Shown: positions 23,801-37,364 of the stretch, piece by piece
How the letters are laid out: the number at the start of each line of letters is the position of its first letter
How positions within the stretch are numbered: position 1 is the first letter of the stretch
Source: Penium margaritaceum
Taxonomy: Eukaryota; Streptophyta; Zygnematophyceae; Desmidiales; Peniaceae
Reading direction: 5' to 3'
Length of the DNA: 64,000 nucleotides
NCBI GenBank assembly: GCA_023375785.1
Contig: SZWC01000028.1
Location: 155,314 to 219,313 of the forward strand
Notes under the pieces: generated by a model
The model's database searches: none
Seen by the model: only the letters and a program-made list of their open reading frames with translations
What the model was told of the DNA's origin: nothing
Position numbers and translations under genes: made by a program

Positions 23801-24617
23801 GCCTACTTTGCTTGGTCATCGTGCATGGCCTCCACACCGTGCCACAAAATATTGAAACCGCTTGTGCTTGCTATGTGTTGCTTGGTGTTCCCAAACCATT
23901 GTTTCCCCCTTTGACCATTTGTGACTCGTATTATGAGTTGTCAACGTTGACCACACACAGCGGATTTCTTTGGTCAAAGGCAGTACATATGCCTACTTTG
24001 GTTGGTCATCATGCATGGTCCCCACACCGTGCCACAACGTATTGAAGCCCCTCGTGCTTGCTATGTGATATGTGGTGTTCCCAAACCCTTCTTTCTCCCT
24101 ATGACCATTTGTGACTCGTATTATGAGTTGTCAACGTTGACCACACACAGCGGATTTCTTTGGTCAAAGGCAGTACATATGCCTACTTTGGTCGGTCATT
24201 GTACATGGTAGCCACACGGTGCTATTACTGAATGAAGGTTGTTGTACTTGGTAGTTGAGAACCGATATTCCCATAGCATTGTTTCATGACCTGACCGTTT
24301 GTGACTCGTGTTATGGTAGGTCAACGTTGACCACCCATATTGAAATTATGTGGTCATGATCAATGACATATGCCTAGTTTGGTTATTTGGTGTGCATGTT
24401 AGCCACACCGTGCCACTACGTATTGAACTTCTTTGTCCTTTCTAGTCAATACATAGGCTTCCCAAACCATTGTCTCTCCCTCTGACCATTTGTGACTCGT
24501 GTTATGAGTTGTCAATGTTGACCACACATAGTGGACTTATTCGGTGGTATTCAGTGACGCATGCATCCTTTGGTTGGTCACTTTGCACGCTAGCCATACC
24601 GTGCCACTGCTTGCTGA

Positions 24618-24663
24618 AGGTCTTTGTACTTGCTAGTTGAAGTTCTTTGTACTTGCTAGTTGA
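24618..24663 (+). repeat. Short 23-bp tandem duplication in a D monomer
   Basis: The words TTTGTACTTGCTAGTTGA occur twice with a 23-bp period (24618-24640 and 24641-24663), differing at one base near the start. This is a small replication-slippage type duplication inside one monomer. Confidence 0.8.
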
Positions 24664-27600
24664 TAACTAGTGTTCCTAACCCATTGTGACTTGTGTTATG
24701 CGTTTTCAACGCTGATGACATGAAGTGAGATTCTATCGTGATGGACAGTGACATATGCATACTTTGGGTGGTCACTGTGGATTCAACACATTGTGCCACT
24801 ACATATTGAAAGTATTTGTACTTGCTAGTAGATAACTAGTATTCACAAACCATTACCTTCCACCCTGACCATTTGTGACTCGTGTTGTGAGCTGTCAAAG
24901 TTTACCACACTTAGTGACCTTATTTGGTCATGGTCAATGACATATGCCTACTTTGGTTGGTCATCATGCATGGTCCCCACACCGTGCCACAACGTATTGA
25001 AGCCCCTCGTGCTTGCTATGTGATATGTGGTGTTCCCAAACCCTTCTTTCCCCCTATGACCATTTGTGACTCGTATTATGAGTTGTCAACGTGGACAACA
25101 CACGGCGGATTTCTTTGGTCAAAGGCATTACATATGCCTACTTTGGTCGGTCATTGTGCATGGTAGCCACACCGTGCTACTACTCACTGAAGGTCGTTGT
25201 ACTTGGTAGTTGAGAACCTATATTCTCATAGCATTGTTTCATCTTCTGACCGTTTGTGACTCGTGTTATGGTTGGTCAACGTTGACCACCCATATTGAAA
25301 TTCTCTGGTCATGAACAGTGACATATGCCTAGTTTGATTGTTTGGTGTGCATATCAACCACACCATGCCACTACGTATTGAAGATCTTTGTCCTTTCTAG
25401 CCAATAAATAGGCTTCCTAATCCATTGTTTTCCCCTCTCACCATTCGTGACTCGTGTTGTGCGTTTTCAACATTGACCACATGAAGTGAAATTTGTTCGT
25501 CATGGTTAGTGACATATGCATACTTTGGTTGGTCACAGTGCATTGAATCAACATTGTGCCACTACATATTAAAGGTATCTGTACTTGCTAGTAGATAACT
25601 AGTATTCACAAACCATTACCTTCCACCCTGACCATTTGTGACTCGTCTTGTTTGTTGCCAAAGTTTACCACACTTAGTGACATTACTTGGTCATGGTCAT
25701 TAACACATGCCTACTTTGGTTGGTCATCGTGCATGGTCTCGACACCGTGTCACAACGTATTGAAGCCCCTTGTGCTTGCTATGCAATACTTGGTGTTCCC
25801 AACAATTGTTTCCCCCTCTGACCATCTGTGACTCGCATTGTGAGTTGTCAACGTTGACCACACACACAGCGGCTTTCTTTGGTAAAAGGCAGTACACATG
25901 CCTACTTTGGTCGGTCATTGTGCATGGTAGCCATACCGTGCTACTACTGACGGAAGGTCGTTGTACTTGGTAGTTGAGAACTGATATTCCTATAGCATTG
26001 TTTCCTGTCCTGACTTTTTGTAACTCGTGTTATGGTTGGTCAACGTTGACCACCCATATTGAAGTTATGTGGTCATGATCAGTGACATATGCCTAGTTTG
26101 GTTGTTTGGTGTGCATATAAGCCACACTGTACCACTGCGTATTGAAGTTCTCTGTCATTTATAGTCAATACATAGGCTTCCCAAACCATTGTCTCTCCCT
26201 CTGACCATTTGTGACTCGTGTTATGAGTTGTCAATGTTGACCACACATAGTGGACTTATTCGGTCTAAGTCAGTGACGTATGCATCCTTTGGTTGGTCAC
26301 TGTGCACACTAGCCATACCATGCCACTGCTTGTTGAAGGTCTTTGTACTTCCTAGTTGAAAACTAGTGCTCCTAACCCATTGTTTTCCCCTCTGACCATT
26401 TGTGACTCGTGTTATGCGTTTTCAACGTTCACCACATGAAGTGAAATTCTTTCGTCATGGTCAGTGACATATGCAAACTCTGGGTGGTCACTGTACATTG
26501 AAGCCACATTGCGCCACTACATATTGAATGTATTTGTACTTGCTAGTAGATAACTAGTTTTCACAAACCATTACTTTCCACCCTGACCATTTCTAACTCG
26601 TGTTGATTGTTGCCAACGTTTACATCACTTAGTGACATTATTTGATCATGTTCACTGTTATATGCCACTTTGGTTGGTCATCCTGCATGGTCCCCACACC
26701 GTACCACAACGTATTGAAGCCCCGTGTGCTTGCTATGTGATACGTGTTGTTCCCAAACCATTGTTTCCCCCCTCTAACAATTTGTGCCTCGTATTATGGG
26801 TTGTCATCGTGGACCACACACAGCGGATTTCTTAAGTCAAAGGCAGTCAATATGCCTACTTTGGTCGGTCATTGTGCATGGTAGCCACACCGCGCTACTA
26901 CTAACTTAAGGTCATTGTACTTGGTAGTTGACAACCAATATTCTCATACCATTGTTTCCTCTACTGACCCTTTGTGACTCGTGTTATGGTTGGTCAACGT
27001 TGACCACCCATATTGGAATTCTCGGGTCATGATCATTGACATGTGCCTAGTTTGATTGTTTGGTGTGAATATTAGCCACACCGTGCCACTACGTATTAAA
27101 GTTATTTGTCCTTTCTAGCCAATACATAGGCTTCCCAATCCATTGTTTTCCCCTCTGACCATTTGTGACTCATGTTATGCGTTTTTAACTTTGACCACAT
27201 GGAGTGAAATCTGTTCGTCATGGTTAGTGACATATGCATGCTTTGGTTGGTCACTGTGCATTGAAGCCACATTGTGCCACTACATATTGAAGGTATTTTT
27301 AATTGCTAGTAGATAACTAGTATTTACAAACCATTACCTTCCACCCTGACCATTTGTGACTCGTGTTGTGAGTTGTCAAAGTTTACCACACCTAGTGACA
27401 TTACTTGGTCATGGTCAATGACATATGCCATCTTTGGTTGGTCATCGTGCATGGTCTCCACACCGTGCTACAAAGTATTGAAGCCCCTTGTGCTTTCTAT
27501 GTGATACTTGGTGTTCTCAAATGATTGTTTCCCCCATCTGACCATTCGTGACTCGTATTATGAGTTTTCAACGTTGACCACACTCAGCGGATTTCTTTGG

Positions 27601-28304
27601 TCAATGGCAGTACATATGCCTACTTTGGTCAATCATTGTACATGGTAGCCACACCGTGCTACCACTGAATGAAGGTCGTTGTACTTGGTAGTTGAGAGCC
27701 GATATTCCCATATCATTATTTTATATCTTGACCATTTGTGACTCGTATTATGGTTGGTCAACGTTGACCACCCATATTGAAACTTTGTGGTCATGATCAG
27801 TGACATATGCCTAGTTTGGTTGTTTGGTGTGTATATTAGCCACAGCGTGCCACTACGTATTGAAGTTATTTATCCTTTCTGGTCAATACATAGGCTTCCA
27901 AAACCATTGTCTCTCCGTGTTACCATTTGTGACTCGTGTTATGAGTTGTCAATGTTGACCACACATAGTGGACTTATTATGTTGTAGTTAGTGACGTATG
28001 CATCATTTGGTTGGTCACTGTGCATGCTAGCCATACCGTGCCACTGCTTGTTGAATGTCTTTGTATTTCCTAGTTGATAACTAGTGTTCGCAATTCATTG
28101 TTTCCCCCTCTGACCATTTGTGACTCGTGTTATGCGTTTACAACGTTGACCACATGAAGTGAAATTCTTTCATCATGTTCAGTGACATATGCATACTTTG
28201 GTTGGTCACTGTGCATTGAAGCCACATTGTGCCACTACATATTGAAGGTATTTGTACTTGCTAGTAGGTAACTAGTATTCACAAACCATTACCTTCCACC
28301 CTGA

Positions 28305-30021
28305 CCATTTGTGACTCGTGTTGTGAGTTGTCAAAGTTTACCACACTTAGTGACATTATTTGGTCATGGTTAGTGACATAGGCCTGGTTTGGTCGGCCAT
28401 TGTGCATGGTTTCCACACCGTGCTACAGCGTATTGAAGCCCCATGTGCTTTCTACGTGATGCTTGGTGTTCCCAACCCATTGGTTCCCCCTCTGACCATT
28501 TGTGACTCGTATTATGAGTTGTCAACGTTGACCACACACAGCAGATTTCTTTTGTCAAAGGCTGTATATATGCCTACACTGGTCGGTCATTGTGCATGGT
28601 AGCCACACCGTGCTACTACTGACTTAAGGTCGTTGTACTTGGTACTTGAGAACCGATATTCCCATATCATTGTTTTATATCCTGACCATTTGTGACTCGT
28701 GTTATGGTTGGTCAACGTTGACCACCCATATTAAAATTTTGTGGTCATGATCAGTGACATATGCCTAGTTTGGTTGTTTGGTGTGTATATTAGCCATACC
28801 GTGCCACTACGTATTGAAGCTTTTTGTCCTTTCTGGTCAAAACATAGACTTCCCAAACCATTGTCTCTCCCTGTGACCATTTGTGACTCGTGTTATGAGT
28901 TGTCAATGTTGACCACACATAGTGGACTTATTCGGTTGTAGTCAGTGACGTATGCATCCTTTGGTTGGTCATTGTGCACGCTAGCTTTACTGTGCCACTG
29001 CTTGTTGAAGGTCTTTGTACTTGCTAGTTTATAACTAGTGTTCCCAACCCATTGTTTTTCCCTCTGACCATTTGTGACTCGTGTTATGCGTTTTCAACGT
29101 TGACCACATGAAATGAAACTCTTTCGTCATGGTCAGTGACATATGCATACTTTGGGTGGTCACTGTGCATTGAAGCCACATTGTGCCACTACATATTGAA
29201 GGTATTTGTACTTGCTAGTAGATAACTAGTATTCACAAACCATTACCTTCCACCCTGACCATTTGTGACTCGTGTTGTGAGTTGTCAAAGTTTACCACAC
29301 TTAGTGACATTATTTGGTCTTGGTCAGTGACATATGCCTACTTTATTTGGTCATCGTCCATGGTCCCCACACCGTGCCACAACGTTTTGAAGCCCCTTGT
29401 GCTTGCTATATGATACGTGGTGTTCCCAAACCATTGTTTCCCCCTCTGACCATTTGTGACTCGTATCATGAGTTGTCAACGTGGACCACACACAGCGGAT
29501 TTCTTTGGTCAAAGGCAGTAAATATGCCTACTTTGGTCGATCATTGTGCATGGTAGCCACACCGCCCTACTACTTACTGAAGGTCATTGTACTTGGTAGT
29601 TGAGAACCAATATTCTCATAGCATTGTTTCCTCTCCTAACCGTTTGTGATTCGTGTTATGGTTGGTCAATGTTGACCACCCATATTGAAACTCTCTCGTC
29701 ATGATCACTGACATATGCCTAATTTGATTGTTTTTTGTGCATCTTGGCCACACCATGCCACAATGTATTGAAGTTATTTTTCCTTTCTAGCAAATTCATA
29801 GGCTCCCCAGTCCATTGTTTTCCCTTATGACCATTTGTGTCTCGTGTTATGCATTTTTTACGTTGACCACATGAAGTGAAATCTGTTCGTCATGGTTAGT
29901 GACATGTGCATATTTTGGTTGGTCACTGTGCGTTGAAGCCACATTGTGCCACTACATATTGAAGGTATTTGTTCTTGCTAGTAGATAACTAGTATTCACA
30001 AACCATTACCTTCCACCCTGA
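28305..30021 (+). repeat. Model nine-monomer higher-order unit (1,717 bp)
   Basis: This is a clean copy of the full higher-order unit. Class I: A 28305-28495, B 28496-28685, C 28686-28876, D 28877-29067, E 29068-29258 (954 bp). Class II: A' 29259-29449, B' 29450-29639, C' 29640-29830, E' 29831-30021 (763 bp). B and B' are 190 bp and the others 191 bp. Class II marks are GGTCCCCACACC and GATACGTGG in A', CAACGTGGACCACAC, GCAGTAAATATGCC and TTCTCATAGCATTG in B', and AGTTTGATTG-like sequence plus a D-like end (CCATTGTTTTCCC) in C'. Class I marks are GATACTTGG in A, CAACGTTGACC and GCAGTACATATG in B, and GTTTGGTTGTTTGG in C. In this copy A carries GATGCTTGG instead. Confidence 0.9.
28709..28724. 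repeat. 16-bp perfect palindrome in C monomer (example)
   Basis: TGGTCAACGTTGACCA is its own reverse complement. It sits about 24 bp from the start of C-type monomers and is present intact in most C and C' copies. B and E keep part of it (GTCAACGTTGACC and TCAACGTTGACC), D usually has one change (GTCAATGTTGACC), and A has lost it (GTCAAAGTTTACC). Intact copies are therefore spaced by one higher-order unit rather than one monomer. Confidence 0.9.
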
Positions 30022-31369
30022 CCATTTGTGACTCGTGTTGTGAGTTGTCAAAGTTTACCACACTTAGTGATATTACTTGGTCATGGTCAGTGACATATGC
30101 CTACTTTGGGTGGTCTTCGTGCATGGTCTCCAAACCATACCACAATGTATTGAAGCCCCTTGTGCTTGCTATGTGATACTTGGTGTTCCCAATCCATTGT
30201 TTCCCCCTCTGACCATTTGTGACTCGTATTATGAGTTGTCAACGTTGACCACACATAGCGGATTTCTTTGGTCAAAGGCAGTATATATGCCTTTTTTGGT
30301 CGGTCATTGCGCATGGTAGCCACACTTTGCTACTACTGACTGAAGGTCGTTGTACTTGGTAGTTGAGAACCCATATTCCCATAGCATTGTTTCATGTCCT
30401 GACCGTTTGTGACTCGTGTTATGGTTGGTCAACGTTGACCACCCATATTGAAATTCTGTGGTCATGATCAGTGACATATGCCAGGTTTGGTTCTTTGGTG
30501 TGCATATTAGCCACACCGTGCCACTGTGTATTGAAGTTATTTTTCCTTTCTAGTCAATACATAGGCTTCCAAAACCATTGTCTCTGCCTCTGACCATTTG
30601 TGACTCGTGTTATGAGTTGTCAATGTTGACCACACATAGTGGACTTATTCGGTCGTAGTCAGTGACGTATGCGTCCTTTTGTTGGTCACTGTGCGCGCTA
30701 GCCATACCGTGCCACAGCTTGTTGAAGGTCTTTGTACTTCTTACTTGATAGCTAGTGTTTCCAATCCATTCTTTTCCCCCTTGACAATTTGTGACTCGTG
30801 TTCTGCGTTTTCAACGTTGACCACATGAAGTTAAATTTTTTCGTCAGTTCAGGTGACATATGCATACTTTGGTTGGTCACTGTCCATTGAAGCCACATTG
30901 TGCCACTACATATTGAAGGTATTTGTACTTGCTAGTAGATAACCAGTATTCACAAACCATTACCTTCCACCTTGACCATTTTTGACTGGTGTTGTGAGTT
31001 GTAAACGTTTACCACACTTGGTGACATTATTTGGTCGTGGTCAGTGACATATGCCTGCTTTGGTTGGTCATTGTGCATGGTCTCCACACCGTGCCACAAC
31101 GTATTGAAGCCCCTTGTGCTTGCTATGTGATGCTTGGTGTTCCCAAACCATTGTTTCCCCCTCTGACCATTTGTGACTGATGTTATGAGTTTTCAACGTT
31201 GACCACACACAGCGGATTTCTTTGGTCAAAGGCAATACATATGCCTACATTGGTCAGTCATTGTACATGATAGCCACACCGTTCTACTACTGATTGAAGG
31301 TCGTTGTACTTGGTAGTTGATAACCGATATTCCCATAGCATTGTTTCCTGTCCTTCCCGTTTGTGACTC

Positions 31370-31751
31370 GTGTTATGGTTGGTCAACGTTGACTACCCAT
31401 ATTGAGATCCTATGGTCATGATCAGTGACATATGCTTAGTTTGGTTGTTTGGTGTGCATATTAGCCACACTGTGCCAATACGTATTGAAGTTCTTTGTCC
31501 TTTCTAGGTAATACATAGGGTTCCCAACCCATTGTATCTCCCTCTGACTATTTGTGACTCGTGTTATGGTTGGTCAACGTTGACTACCCATATTGAGATC
31601 CTATGGTCATGATCAGTGACATATGCTTAGTTTGGTTGTTTGGTGTGCATATTAGCCACACTGTGCCAATACGTATTGAAGTTCTTTGTCCTTTCTAGGT
31701 AATACATAGGGTTCCCAACCCATTGTATCTCCCTCTGACTATTTGTGACTC
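31370..31751 (+). repeat. Tandem duplication of a C monomer
   Basis: Two adjacent C monomers share the rare variants GACTACCCATATTGAGATCC, CATATGCTTAG, TGTGCCAATACG and TAGGTAATACATAGGG. The period is 191 bp and no differences were noticed. A relative with the same variants, but single copy, lies near 43020-43170, so this C variant has spread within the array. Confidence 0.9.
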
Positions 31752-34700
31752 GTGTTATGAGTTGTCAATGTTGACCACACACAGTGGACTTATTTGGTAG
31801 TAGTCAGTGATGTATGCATCCTTTGGTTGGTCACTGTGCACGCTAGCCATACCGTGCCACCGCTTGTTGAAGGTCTCTGTACTTCCTTGATGTTAACTAG
31901 TGACCCCAATCCATTGTTTTTCCTTTTGACCATTTGTGACTCGTGTTATGTGTTCTCAACATTGACCACATACGTGAAATCTGTTCTTCATGGTTAGTGA
32001 CATATGCATACTTTGGTTGGTCAGCGTGCATTGAGGCCACATTGTGCCACTATATGTTGAAGGTATTTGTAATTGCTAGTAGATAACTTGTTTTCACAAA
32101 CCATTACCTTCCACCCTGACCATTTGTGACTCATGTTGTGAGTTGTCAAAGATTACCACACTTAGTGAAAGTATTTGATCATGGTCAGTGACATATGCCT
32201 ACTTTGGTTGGTCATCGTGCATGGTCCCCACACCGTGCTACAACGTATTGAAGCCCCTTGTGCTTGCTATGTGATATGTGGTGTTGCCAAACAATTGTTT
32301 CCCCCTCTGCCCATTTGTGACTCGTATTGTGAATTGTAAACATGGACCACACACAGCAGATTTCTTTGGTCAAAGGCAGTAAATATGCCTACTTTGGTCG
32401 GTCATTGTGCATGGTAGGCACACCGGGCTACTACTGACTGAAGGTCATTGTGCTTGGCAGTTGAAAACCGATATTCTCATAGCATTGTTTCCTGTCCTGA
32501 CTGTTTGTGACTCGTGTTATGGTTGGCCAACATAGACCACCCATATTGAAATTCTCTGGTCATGATCAGTGACATATACCTAGTTTGATTGGTTGGTGTG
32601 CACATTAGCCAGACCGTGCCACTACGTATTGACGTTCTTTGTCCTTTCTGGCCAATACATTGGCTTGCCAATCCATTGTTTACCCATCTGACCATTTGTG
32701 ACTCGTGTTATGTGTTTTCAACATTGACCACATGCGTGAAATTTGTTCGTCATGGTTAGTAACATATGCATACTTGGTTGGTCACTATGCATTGAGGCCA
32801 CATTGTGCCACTACATATTCAAGGTATTTGTACTTACTAGTAGATAACTAGTATTCACAAACCATTACCTTCCACCCTGACCAGTTGTGACTGGTGTTGT
32901 GAGTTGTCAAAGTTTACCACACTTAGTGACATTATTTGGTCATGGTCAGTGACATATGCCTAATTTGGTTGGTCATCGTGCATGGTCTCCACACTGTGCC
33001 ACAACGTGTTGAAGCCCCTTGTGCTTGCTATGTGATACTTGGTGTTCCCAAACCATTATTTCCCCCTCACACCATTTGTGACTCGTATTATGAGTTGTCA
33101 ACGTTGACCACACACAGCGGATTTATTTGGTCAAAGGCAGTACATATGCCTACTTTGGTCAGTCATTGTACATGGTAGCCACACGGCGCTACTACTGACT
33201 GAAAGTCGTTGTACTTGGTAGTTGAGAACCGATATTCCCATAACATTGTTTCCTGTCCTGCCCGTTTGTGACTCACGTTATGGTTAATAAACGTTGACCA
33301 CCCATATTGAAATTTTGTGGTCATGATCAGTGACATATGCCTAGTTTGGCTGTTTGGTGTGCATATCAACCACACCGTGCCACTACGTATTGAAGTTATT
33401 TGTCCTTTCTAGTCAATACATAGGCTATCCAAACAATTGTATATCCCTCTGACAATTTGTGACTCGTGTTATGAGTTGTCAACGTTGACCACACATAGTG
33501 GACTTATTTGGTCATAGTCAGTGACATATGCATCCTTTGGTTGGTCACTGTGCAGGCTAGCCATACTGTGCCACTGCATGTTTAAGGTCTTTGTACTTGC
33601 TAGTTGATAACTAGTGTCCCCAATCCATTGTTGACCCCTCTGACCATGTGTGCCTCGTGTTATGTGTTTTCAACATTGACCACATACGTGAAATTTGTTC
33701 GTCATGGTTAGTAACATATGCATACTTGGTTGGTCACTATGCATTGAGGCCACATTGTGCCACTACATCTTCAAGGTATTTGAACTTGCTAGTAGATAAC
33801 TAGTATTTACAAACCATTACCTTCCACCCTAACCAGTTGTGACTCGTGTTGTGAGTTGTCAAAGTTTACCACACTTGGTGACATTATTTGGTCATGGTCA
33901 GTGACATATGCCTAATTTGGTTGGTCATCGTGCATGGTCTCCACACTGTGCCACAACGTATTGAAGCCCCTTGTGCTTGCTATGTGATACTTGGTGTTCC
34001 CAAACCATTGTGCCCCCCTCTGACCATTTGTGACTGGTATTATGAGTTGTCAGCGTTGACCACACACAGCGGATTTCTTTGGTCAAAGGCAGTACATATG
34101 CCTACTTTGGTCAGTCATTGTACATGGTAGCCACACCGTGCTACTGCTGAATGAAGGTCGTTGTACTTGGTAGTTGAGAACCAATTTTCCCATAGCATTG
34201 TTTCCTGTCCCGACCGTTTGTGACTCGTGTTATGGTTGGTCAACGTTGACCACCCATATTGAAATTATGTGGTCACGATCAATGACATATGCCTAGTTTG
34301 GTTGTTTGGTGTGCATGTTAGCCACACCGTGCCTCTACGTATTGAAGTTATTTGTCATTTATAGTCAATACAAAGGCTTCCCAAACCATTTTCTCTCCCT
34401 CTGACCATGTGTGACTCGTGTTATGAGTTGTGAATGTTGACCACACATAGTGGACTTATCCCGCCGTAGTCAGTGACGTATGCATCCTTTGGTTCGTCAC
34501 TGTGCACAGTAGCCATACGCTGCCACTGCTTGTTGAATGTCTTTGTACTTCCTTGTTGATAACTAGTGTTCCCAACCCATTGATTTCCCCTGTGGCCATT
34601 TGTGACTTGTGTTATGCATTCTCAACGTTGACCACATAAAGTGACACTTGTTCGTCATGGTTAGTGACATATGCATACTTTGGTTGGTCATCGTGCACGG

Positions 34701-37364
34701 TCTCCACACCACGCCACAACGTATTGAAGCCCCTTGTGCTTGCTATGTGATACATGTTGTTCCCAAACCATTGTTTCCCCCTCTGATCATTTGAGACTCG
34801 TTTTATGAATTGTCAACGTGGACCACACACAGCGGATCTCTTTGGACGAAGGCAGTAAACATGCCTGCTTTGGTCGGTCATTATGCATGGTAGCCACACT
34901 GCTCTACTACTGACTGAAGGTCATTGTACTTTGTAGTTGAGAACCAATATTCCCATAGCATTGTTTCCTGTCCTTCCCGATTGTGACTCGTGTTATGGTT
35001 GGTCAACGTTGACCACCCATATTGAAATTTTGTGCTCATGATCAGTGACATCTGCCTAGTTAGGTTGTTTGGTGTGCATATTAGCCACACCGTGCCACTG
35101 CCCATTGAAGTTCTTTGTCCTTTCTAGTCAATACATAGGCTTTTGAAACCATTGTCTCTCCATCTGACCATTTGTGACTCGTGTTATGAGTTGTCAATGT
35201 TGACCACACATAGTGGACATATTCGGTCGTAGTCAATGACGTATGCATCCTTTGGTTCGTCACTGTGCACACTAGCCATACCGTGCCACTGCTTGTTGAA
35301 GGTCTTTGTACTTCCTAGTTGATAACTAGCGTTCCCAACCCATTGTTTGTGTCCTTTGACCATTTGTGACTCGTGTTATGCGTTTTCAATGTTGACCACA
35401 TGAAGTGAATTTCTTTTGTCATGTTCAGTGACATATGCATACTTTCGTTGGTCACTGTGCATTGAAGCCACATTGTGCCACTACATATTGAAGGTATTTT
35501 TACTTGCTAGTAGATAACTAGTATTTACAAACCATTACCTTCCACCCTGACCATTTGTGGCTCATGTTGTGAGTTGTCAAAGTTTACCACACTTAGTGAC
35601 ATTATTTGGTCAGTGACATATGCCTACTTTGGTTGGTTATCGTGCATGGTCTCCACACTGTGCCACAACGTACTGAAGCCCCTTGTGCTTGCGATGTGAT
35701 ACTTGGTGTTCCCAAACCATTGTTTCCCCCTCTGACCGTTTGTGACTCATATTATGAGTTGTCAGCGTTGACCATAAACAGCGGATTTCTTTGGTCAAAG
35801 GCAGTACATATGCCTACTTTGGTCTATCATTGTGCATGGTAGCCACAGCGTGCTACTACTGACCAAAGGTCGTTGTACTTGGTAGTTGATAACCGATATT
35901 CCCATAGCATTGTTTCCTATCCTGTCCGTTTGTGACTCGTGTTATGGTTGGTCAACATTGACCACCCATATTGAAATTCTGTGGTCATGATTAGTGACAT
36001 ATGTCTAGTTTAGTTGTTTGGTGTGCATATTAGCCACACGGTGCCACTACGTATTGAAGTTCTTTGTCCTTTCTAGTCAAAAACATAGGCTTCCCAAACC
36101 ATTGTATCTCCCTCTGACCAGTTGTGACTCGTTTTATGAGTTGTCAATGTTGACTAACATAGTGGACTTTTTCGGTCGTAGTCAGTGATGTATGCATCCT
36201 TTGGTTGGTCACTGTGCACGCTAGCCATACCGTGCCACTGCTTGTGGAAGGTCTTTGTACTTGCTAGTAGATAACTATTATTCACAAACCATTGCCTTCG
36301 ACCCTAACCATTTGTGACTCGTGTTGTGATTTGTCAAAGTTTACCATACTTAGTGACATTATTTGGTCATGGTCAGTGACATATGCCTACTTTGGTTGGC
36401 CATCATGCATGGTCCCCACACCCAGCCACAACGTATTGAAGCCCCTTGTGCTTGCTATGTGATACGTGGTGTTCCCAAACCATTGTTTCCCCCTCTGACC
36501 ATTTGTGACTTGTATTATGAGTTGTGAACGTGGACCACACACAGCGGATTTCTTTGGTCAAAAGCAGTAAACATGCCTACTTTGGTCGGTCATTGTGCAT
36601 GGTAGCCACATCGCGCTACTACTGACTGAAAGTCATTGTACATGGTAGTTGAGAACTGATATTCTCATACGATTGTTTCCTCTCATGACTGTTTCTGACT
36701 CGTGTCATGGTTGGTCAACGTTGACCACCCATATTGAAATTCTCTGGTCATGATAAGTGATACATGCCTAGTTTGATTGTTTGGTGTGCATATTAGCCAC
36801 ACCGTGCCACTACGTATTGAAGTTCTTTGTCCTTTCTAGCCAGTACATAGGCTTCCCAATCCACTGTTTTCTCCTCTGACCATTTGTGACTCGTCTTATG
36901 CATTTTCAACGTTGACCACATGAAGTGAAATTTGTTCGTCATGGTTAGTGACATATGCATACGTTGGTTCGTCACTGTGCATTGAAGCCACATTGTGCCA
37001 CTACATATTGAAGGTATTTGTACTTGCTAGTAGGTAAATAGTACTCACAAGCTATTACCTTCCACCCTGATTATTTGTGAATCGTGTTGTGAGTTCTCAA
37101 CGTTGACCACCCATATTGAAATTATGTGGTCATGATCAAGGACATATGCCTAGTTTGGTTGCTTGGTGTGCATATTAGCCACACCGTGCCACTACGTATT
37201 GAAGTTCTTTGTCCTTTCTAGGCAATACATAGGCTTCCGAATCCGCTGTTTTCCCCTCTGACCATTTGCGACTCGTGTTATGCGTTTTCAAAGTTGACCA
37301 CATGAAGTAAAACTTGATCGTCATGGTTAGTGACATATGCATACTTTGGTTGGTCACTGTGCAT

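Larger units (their letters stand above)
17950..37364 (+). repeat. 191-bp satellite array, block 2
   Basis: The array continues on the + strand in exact register. The distance between A landmarks on either side of the copia element (13313 to 18485), minus the element and its target duplication, is 763 bp, a normal four-monomer unit. Further A landmarks lie near 19439, 20200, 21108, 22062, 22825, 23785, 24924, 25692, 27407, 28360, 29314, 30077, 32936, 33888, 35606 and 36370. Alternation of 954 and 763 bp units is clear at 18485-20200 and 27407-30077. Local irregularities include a shortened E near 20930 (about 46 bp lost), a B/A switch near 24000, a C duplication at 31370-31751 and an E/A switch near 34680. 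No gene, RNA gene or other element is seen in this block. Confidence 0.97.
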
